Shown piece by piece: positions 59,633 through 64,000 of a stretch of DNA of 64,000 bases. Source of the stretch: Bacteroidota bacterium (GTDB lineage: Bacteria; Bacteroidota; Bacteroidia; J057; JAJTIE01); contig JAJTIE010000002.1 of NCBI GenBank assembly GCA_021300195.1, positions 1 through 64,000 of the forward strand. Direction: 5' to 3'. How positions within the stretch are numbered: the stretch's first letter is position 1; each line of letters begins with the position of its first letter. The notes below the pieces were generated by a model. The model searched no databases and was not told where the DNA came from. It worked only from the letters and a program-made list of their open reading frames with translations. The translations under genes were made by a program, and so were the position numbers.

Positions 59633-60345
59633 AACTGGATGCACTGGCGATAGTAGCGCACCCCGACGATGCCGAGCTGTGCATGGCAGGCACCCTGCTA
59701 AAGATGACCGACGCTGGCAAGCAGGTGGGCATAGTGGACCTAACGCGGGGCGAACTGGGTACCCGTGGCAGTGCCGAGCTGCGAGACGAAGAAGCCGCCA
59801 GGGCATCCGAGCAATTGGGCTTGGCTACCCGCGTGAATCTGGATCTGGGAGATGGTTTTTTCGAAGAAACGGAGGAAACCCTCCGCGCCATCATAAGCCA
59901 GATACGGCACCTACGCCCGGAGGTAGTGTTTAGCAACGCGCCATCAGACCGACACCCAGACCATGGACGGGGACACAGCCTGGTGCACCGTGCCTGCTTC
60001 CTCAGCGGGCTGCCCAAAATAGAAACCCAGTGGCAGCAGCAGCCCCAGGCAGCCTGGCGACCCAGGCAGGTGTTCTCCGGCATTCAGGACCACTACCATA
60101 CCCCCAGCTTTGTGGTAGACATAACCGACTACTTTGCGCGTAAGCTCGATGTCATCCGCTGCTACAGCAGCCAGTTCTACAATCCGGAGAGCAACGAACC
60201 CGAGACCCCTATCAGCAGCCTCAGCTTCTGGAAGCAGCTAGAGGGGCGTGCGCTGGAGTATGGGCGCATGATGGGCGTAACCTATGCCGAGGGCTTTATC
60301 TCTACCCAGCCTATAGGAGTAGAGAGCCCCCTACAGCTGCTATAG
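59617..60345 (+). CDS. bshB1: bacillithiol biosynthesis deacetylase BshB1
   Basis: This encodes 242 residues from the ATG at 59617 (MDKALKLDALAIVAHPDDAEL); the open frame extends upstream within the T9SS gene but the family starts here. It removes the acetyl group from N-acetylglucosaminyl-malate in bacillithiol synthesis, a zinc-dependent LmbE/PIG-L fold. Metal ligands are AHPDDAE (His, Asp) and SDRHPDHGR (His), and substrate residues include TRGELGTRGSAELRDEEA. Bacillithiol is the main low-molecular-weight thiol in many Bacteroidota. bshA and bshC are not in the window. Confidence 0.95.
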   Translation: MDKALKLDALAIVAHPDDAELCMAGTLLKMTDAGKQVGIVDLTRGELGTRGSAELRDEEAARASEQLGLATRVNLDLGDGFFEETEETLRAIISQIRHLRPEVVFSNAPSDRHPDHGRGHSLVHRACFLSGLPKIETQWQQQPQAAWRPRQVFSGIQDHYHTPSFVVDITDYFARKLDVIRCYSSQFYNPESNEPETPISSLSFWKQLEGRALEYGRMMGVTYAEGFISTQPIGVESPLQLL

Positions 60346-60432
60346 CCCCCCCTTTAGGAGCCACGCGCGGCTGGGCAAGAGTTGCCCCATGTGCGCACCA
60401 GCAGCGGGTTCTACCAGGCACAATCTGCACAC

Positions 60433-60460
60433 AAAAAAGGGGAGCCTTGCTGGCTCCCCT
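60433..60460 (-). terminator. rho-independent terminator of gltA
   Basis: On the minus strand a 9-bp perfect stem (AGGGGAGCC / GGCTCCCCT, arms 60452-60460 and 60438-60446) has a 5-base loop and runs into six T. Confidence 0.9.
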
Positions 60461-60493
60461 GGGGTTTGTATGGGTTTATCCGGCAGTAGCGGA

Positions 60494-61780
60494 CTAGCGC
60501 TGGGCAATGCCTACATAGTCGCGCTCGGTTTCGCCGGTATAGATCTGGCGCGGGCGGCCAATTGGGTCTCCGGCTTCGCGCATTTCCTTCCACTGGGCTA
60601 TCCAGCCTGGCAGGCGGCCCAGGGCAAACATGACGGTAAACATCTCCACCGGGATGCCGATGGCACGATAGATGATGCCGCTGTAGAAGTCCACATTGGG
60701 GTACAGCTTGCGCTCCACAAAATAGGGATCGTTCAGGGCCACTTCTTCCAGCTTTTTAGCAATATCCAGCACGGGGTCGTGTATGCCCAGTTTGCTCAGC
60801 ACTTGGTCGCAGGCCTGCTTGATGATGCGGGCGCGGGGGTCAAAGTTTTTGTATACCCGGTGGCCAAAGCCCATCAGGCGGAAGGGGTCGTTTTTGTCCT
60901 TGGCCTTCGCCACCCACTTGTCTACATTGCCACCGTCCAGCTTGATGCGGTCCAGCATCTCTATCACCTCCTGGTTGGCCCCGCCGTGCAGCGGGCCCCA
61001 CAGGGCACATATCCCTGCGCTAATGCTGGCATACAGGTTGGCCTGGCTACTGCCCACTATACGCACCGTGCTGGTGCTACAGTTCTGCTCATGGTCGGCG
61101 TGCAAGATCAGCAGCTTGTCCAGCGCATCCACCACCACGGGGTCCACGTCATACTCATAGGTAGGCATGCTGAACATCATGTTCAGGAAGTTGCTCACAT
61201 AGTCCAGCTTATTTTGCGGATACACATAGGGGTGGCCCACATTCTTCTTGTAGATCCAGGCTATCAGCGTAGGTAGCTTGGCTATCAGGCGCGTAATGGT
61301 CAGGTCTACCTGCTCGGTGGGGCGGTGCGGATCCAGCGTCTCAGGGTAGAAGGCGCTCATGGTGCACACCATGCTGCTAAGTATGCCCATGGGGTGAGCC
61401 GTGTGCGGAAATCCGTCGAAGAATTTCTTGTTATCCTCATGGATGAGCGTATGGTTGCGGATACGGCTCTTGTATTCGCTGAACTCATCCTGGGTGGGCA
61501 GCTTGCCGTAGATCAGCAGGTAGCTTACCTCCAGAAAGTTGCTCTTCTCGGCCAGCTGCTCTATGGGGTAGCCCCGGTAGCGCAGGATGCCCAGCTCGCC
61601 ATCCAAAAACGTAATGGTGCTCTTGGTACTGCCGGTGTTCTTGTAGCCATTGTCTAGCGTTACCAGGCCAGACTGGTCGCGCAGCTTTGAAATGTCAATG
61701 GCACGCTCCTTCTCGCTTCCTTCTATGATGGGGAGTTCGAGGGTAGTATCGCCTACTACAATCTGAGCTTTATCGGACAT
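60494..61780 (-). CDS. gltA: citrate synthase
   Basis: This encodes 428 residues from the ATG at 61780 (MSDKAQIVVG); an ATG four codons upstream is also possible. It condenses acetyl-CoA and oxaloacetate to citrate, the first step of the TCA cycle. The type I GltA architecture is shown by the N-terminal small-barrel segment, FFDGFPHTAHPMGIL, the catalytic His in LWGPLHGGANQEV, the second His in GFGHRVYKNFDPRA, and the catalytic Asp in YPNVDFYSGIIY. The size fits the Gram-negative hexameric enzyme. It is monocistronic, with its own promoter and terminator. Confidence 0.97.
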   Translation of the reverse strand: MSDKAQIVVGDTTLELPIIEGSEKERAIDISKLRDQSGLVTLDNGYKNTGSTKSTITFLDGELGILRYRGYPIEQLAEKSNFLEVSYLLIYGKLPTQDEFSEYKSRIRNHTLIHEDNKKFFDGFPHTAHPMGILSSMVCTMSAFYPETLDPHRPTEQVDLTITRLIAKLPTLIAWIYKKNVGHPYVYPQNKLDYVSNFLNMMFSMPTYEYDVDPVVVDALDKLLILHADHEQNCSTSTVRIVGSSQANLYASISAGICALWGPLHGGANQEVIEMLDRIKLDGGNVDKWVAKAKDKNDPFRLMGFGHRVYKNFDPRARIIKQACDQVLSKLGIHDPVLDIAKKLEEVALNDPYFVERKLYPNVDFYSGIIYRAIGIPVEMFTVMFALGRLPGWIAQWKEMREAGDPIGRPRQIYTGETERDYVGIAQR

Positions 61781-61881
61781 GGTGGTAATCAAAATATATG
61801 TGTGTTAAGGGTGATCAACGGTACAAGGCAAAACTCGGCAAAGCCTGATTGGTTCCGATAGAGTCTTGTTTTTCGGACAAG

Positions 61882-61912
61882 CAAATGTATTTAATTTTCA
61901 ACAAAACTAAAA
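61882..61912 (-). promoter_or_regulatory. promoter of gltA
   Basis: TACATTTG on the minus strand (61889 to 61882) matches TAnnTTTG. TTTT (61912 to 61909) lies exactly 19 bases upstream, one mismatch from TTTG. The leader to the gltA start is about 95 bases. Confidence 0.6.
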
Positions 61913-62015
61913 CCCAGGTTTGCACATAGTAATTAAAATACTGACTACAAGTCAACTAGCACGAAATCTGCGTTCCTATTCCTGCCCAATATCCCCTGGC
62001 GCGTGCCGGAATTTG

Positions 62016-62023
62016 TATCTTCG
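62016..62023 (+). promoter_or_regulatory. candidate -7 box for pyrF
   Basis: TATCTTCG is one base off TAnnTTTG and ends six bases before the ATG at 62030. Confidence 0.4.
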
Positions 62024-62029
62024 TAGCAC

Positions 62030-62833
62030 ATGCATCCTGATACGCTAAAAAGTCTGGCCCACACACGGCGTAGCTGCCTCTGCGTGGGGCTAGACACGGA
62101 CCCCGAGCTGCTGCCCCCCGCCGTGCATGGGGATGTACTGGCCTTTAACAAAGCCATCATAGAGGCTACCCTACCCTACGCCCTGGCCTATAAGTTTAAC
62201 CTGGCCTTCTATGAGGCGCAGGGGCTAGCAGGCTGGCGGGCACTGGAGGAGAGCCTGGCACTGATCCCCGAGGGATACCTGACCATAGCCGATGCCAAGC
62301 GGGGCGATATTGGCAACACAGCGCGGCGATATGCACAGGCATTTTTTGAGCAGCTAAACTTCGATGCCATCACCGTAGCCCCCTACATGGGGCACGACAG
62401 CATTTTGCCCTTTCTGGACTATCCGGGCAAATGGGTGTTTCTGCTAGGCCTTACCAGCAATGCCGGTGCGGCAGACTTCCAGCTGCTGAATGTGCAGGGC
62501 CAACCCCTGTACCAGCGGGTAATGCAGCTGGCTGCCAGCTGGCTGCATGCGGGCCAGCTGGGCTACGTGGTGGGTGCCACGCGGCCCGAGCAGCTGGCCG
62601 AGCTGCGGGGCCTGTATCCAGCTGCCTGGTTCCTGGTGCCAGGGGTGGGTGCCCAGGGGGGCGACCTACAGGCCGTGATGCAGGCGGGCTGGGGCCAGCA
62701 GGCGGGCATCCTGGTAAATAGCAGCCGGGGCATCCTGTATGCCAGCAGCGGGCCAGACTATGCCGAGGCAGCCGCACGCGAGGCGCAGCAGCTACAGCTG
62801 CAGATGGAGGCCCTGCTGCGCCAGCATGTGTAG
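62030..62833 (+). CDS. pyrF: orotidine 5'-phosphate decarboxylase (type 2)
   Basis: This encodes 267 residues, the longer type 2 form. It decarboxylates OMP to UMP, the last step of pyrimidine synthesis. CLCVGLDTDPELLP, AFNKAIIEAT, AYKFNLAFYE, the catalytic ADAKRGDIGNTARRYA, and the C-terminal VPGVGAQGGDLQ and NSSRGILYAS are all present. With pyrB and pyrR at 26-27 kb, two steps of the pathway occur in the window but in separate units. Confidence 0.96.
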   Translation: MHPDTLKSLAHTRRSCLCVGLDTDPELLPPAVHGDVLAFNKAIIEATLPYALAYKFNLAFYEAQGLAGWRALEESLALIPEGYLTIADAKRGDIGNTARRYAQAFFEQLNFDAITVAPYMGHDSILPFLDYPGKWVFLLGLTSNAGAADFQLLNVQGQPLYQRVMQLAASWLHAGQLGYVVGATRPEQLAELRGLYPAAWFLVPGVGAQGGDLQAVMQAGWGQQAGILVNSSRGILYASSGPDYAEAAAREAQQLQLQMEALLRQHV

Positions 62834-62895
62834 AATGGCGCCAATAAGCAAACCGATGCGCGCACATACATGCGTACGGGCGGCTGCTGGCAGGC

Positions 62896-63525
62896 CTAGT
62901 CCTCCCCCTCGCGTCGGTACAGGATGCGTGCCCCCTGGCTGGTGTCTCTGGGCGCTTCCTTCAGCAGGATGCCGAAGAAAAGGCCCAGCACCAGGGCATT
63001 GATGAGGCCAGTAAAGAGGTACATCACCACCTCCTCCCGCAGAACCGAGAAATAGTCGTGCGGGCGCTGCCGGGCCTGCTCGATATTCAGGCGGGCCTGT
63101 TTTATCTGGATCTTGAGGTCGCTGATCAGCTTGGGCGGTGTATCGGCCTGTTTTTCATAGTAGTCTAGCTGATACTGCTTGGCCGCTATGGCTGTTTCGT
63201 ACAGCCGAACCTCATAGTCGGGCGCTACCTGCTGGTAGAAATAACTGTTGTAGCCCGCACCCAGCAGGGCAGCCACTACCGAGATGAGGAGGACATGCAC
63301 CACCACCATGAGGAAGGAAACCTGGCCCGCAGCCTTGCGTAGGCGCGAGATGGCCAAAAAGGTAATGAGGAAGGCAAACAGGATCTTCAGGATCCAGAGC
63401 ACCAGCCCACTCATGCTGTGGCTAAACACCCAGCCTGTGCTGTAGAACAGGTAGAACAGCCCCATTACCATGCCGGCCAGCACCAGGCCATAGAGGCCAA
63501 TGACCTTGGGGTAAAAACGCTGCAT
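62896..63525 (-). CDS. DUF4199 family membrane protein
   Basis: This encodes 209 residues with four predicted transmembrane helices (about 7-27, 40-60, 70-95, 163-187). The large amphipathic region between the third and fourth helices (NSYFYQQVAPDYEVRLYETAIAAKQYQLDYYEKQ) with later EEVVMYLFTGLINALVLGLFFGILL is the layout of DUF4199, an inner-membrane family of unknown function widespread in Bacteroidota. Its start shares one base with the stop of the SDR gene upstream. Confidence 0.85.
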   Translation of the reverse strand: MQRFYPKVIGLYGLVLAGMVMGLFYLFYSTGWVFSHSMSGLVLWILKILFAFLITFLAISRLRKAAGQVSFLMVVVHVLLISVVAALLGAGYNSYFYQQVAPDYEVRLYETAIAAKQYQLDYYEKQADTPPKLISDLKIQIKQARLNIEQARQRPHDYFSVLREEVVMYLFTGLINALVLGLFFGILLKEAPRDTSQGARILYRREGED

Positions 63526-64000
63526 CAGGCAGTACGCTTGCTGTGGGGGTAGGTGCGCAGGAAGTCTGCACTGGCATACTTCTCCAGTACCGCCTTCCAG
63601 GATTCTATGGCCTCGTCGCCAAATATCATGTGCACAGGCAGCTTTTCCTGGCGGGTGGCATCTACCAGCACGGCACCTATCTGGCTGGGGTCTCCGGGCT
63701 GCTTGCCATCATGCGTGTCCATTATTCGGCTTAGCCGCTCATTCAGCTCCCGGTAGGGGCTGTCGGGCTTTACGCGCAGCATGGCTTCGCTTTTTTGCAG
63801 GCTTTTGCCCGCCCAGTTGGTGCGGTAGGGGCCAGGCTCTACGGCGGCCACCTGTATGCCAAAGGGGGCCAGCTCTTGCGCCAGTGCCTCGCTAAGGCCC
63901 ACCACGGCAAACTTGCTGGCATTGTACAGGCTCATCCCATTGAAGCCCCGCAGGCCGGCTATGCTGGCCAGGTTGAAGATATAACCGCGCTGCTGGCTGC
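63525..64000 (-). CDS. short-chain dehydrogenase/reductase, C-terminal part (runs off the right edge)
   Basis: The frame is open to the window edge, giving the last 157 or so residues. YIFNLASIAGLRGFNGMSLYNASKFAVVGLSEALAQEL holds the catalytic Ser and the YxxxK of classical SDRs, and VAAVEPGPYRTNWAGKSL is the cofactor-side PG motif. The Rossmann N-terminus lies outside the window. It is of the oxidoreductase type found with oxidised side-chain substrates; substrate unknown. It is translationally coupled to the DUF4199 gene. Confidence 0.88.
   Translation of the reverse strand, partial: SQQRGYIFNLASIAGLRGFNGMSLYNASKFAVVGLSEALAQELAPFGIQVAAVEPGPYRTNWAGKSLQKSEAMLRVKPDSPYRELNERLSRIMDTHDGKQPGDPSQIGAVLVDATRQEKLPVHMIFGDEAIESWKAVLEKYASADFLRTYPHSKRTA

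Noticed and set aside
60389-61276. 295-codon plus-strand frame opposite gltA
   Set aside because: It is antisense to a certain citrate synthase gene with its own promoter and terminator, and has no recognisable domain.

Overview
The window reads as a chromosomal segment of a member of the Bacteroidota with fairly high G+C. The evidence is a paired PorV2/PorU2 type IX secretion (T9SS) locus, T9SS type A and type B sorting domains, a TonB-dependent receptor of the carboxypeptidase-regulatory type, DUF2851 and DUF4199 proteins, a BshB1 bacillithiol deacetylase, and many promoter-like boxes of the form TAnnTTTG, the -7 element of the Bacteroidota primary sigma factor. I cannot place it below phylum from sequence alone. 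No rRNA, tRNA, CRISPR array, prophage or transposase gene was seen.

Layout. 1-4.2 kb: the end of a hypothetical gene, a Pro/Tyr/His-rich exported protein, and an Ig-repeat T9SS type B surface protein broken by a G7 frameshift. 4.2-8.6 kb (minus): a small exported protein, DUF2851, a bifunctional nuclease and EtfA/EtfB. 8.7-13.1 kb (plus): TPR protein, outer-membrane barrel, ribulose-phosphate epimerase and a TonB-dependent receptor. 13.1-14.2 kb (minus): a membrane acyltransferase broken at an A9/T9 run. 14.3-26.1 kb (plus): PorV2-PorU2, two glycosyltransferases, adenosylhomocysteinase, a methyltransferase and a third glycosyltransferase. 26.1-28.0 kb (minus): overlapping EVE-pyrR-pyrB. 28.2-36.0 kb (plus): two HisKA_3-type histidine kinases flanking a CAP-domain lipoprotein, a small acidic protein, FabG and a fumarylacetoacetase-family hydrolase. 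36.1-41.3 kb (plus): nucleotide-sugar dehydrogenase, aminotransferase and phosphoglycosyl transferase, two paralogous outer-membrane barrels and a HAD protein. 41.3-49.4 kb (minus): serine hydrolase, NAD(P)-binding protein, and an overlapping pair of large sensor kinases. 49.5-54.2 kb: an exported hypothetical protein, a CDVC outer-membrane protein and its small membrane partner, an AT-rich lipoprotein gene, and a 274-bp element bounded by perfect 18-bp inverted repeats. 54.2-60.3 kb (plus): a double-length D-Ala-D-Ala ligase, a PASTA membrane protein, a T9SS type A protein and BshB1. 60.4-64 kb: citrate synthase (minus), pyrF (plus), and DUF4199 plus a partial SDR (minus).

How it fits together. 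Much of the window concerns the cell surface: export and anchoring by T9SS, glycan assembly, outer-membrane barrels, and peptidoglycan precursor synthesis and sensing. This is interleaved with ordinary central metabolism (Etf, Rpe, GltA, PyrB/PyrF, FabG, AhcY).

Best leads: (1) the fused tandem Ddl, whose two halves depart from the canonical catalytic residues at different places, the second carrying Phe where Tyr216 of E. coli DdlB lies; (2) the MITE-like inverted-repeat element next to an AT-rich lipoprotein gene; (3) two homopolymer frameshifts in surface genes plus an in-register 83-bp repeat; (4) a coiled coil inserted in the periplasmic propeller of a sensor kinase; (5) a group of genes whose -7 box lies 3-6 bases before the start codon, implying leaderless mRNAs.
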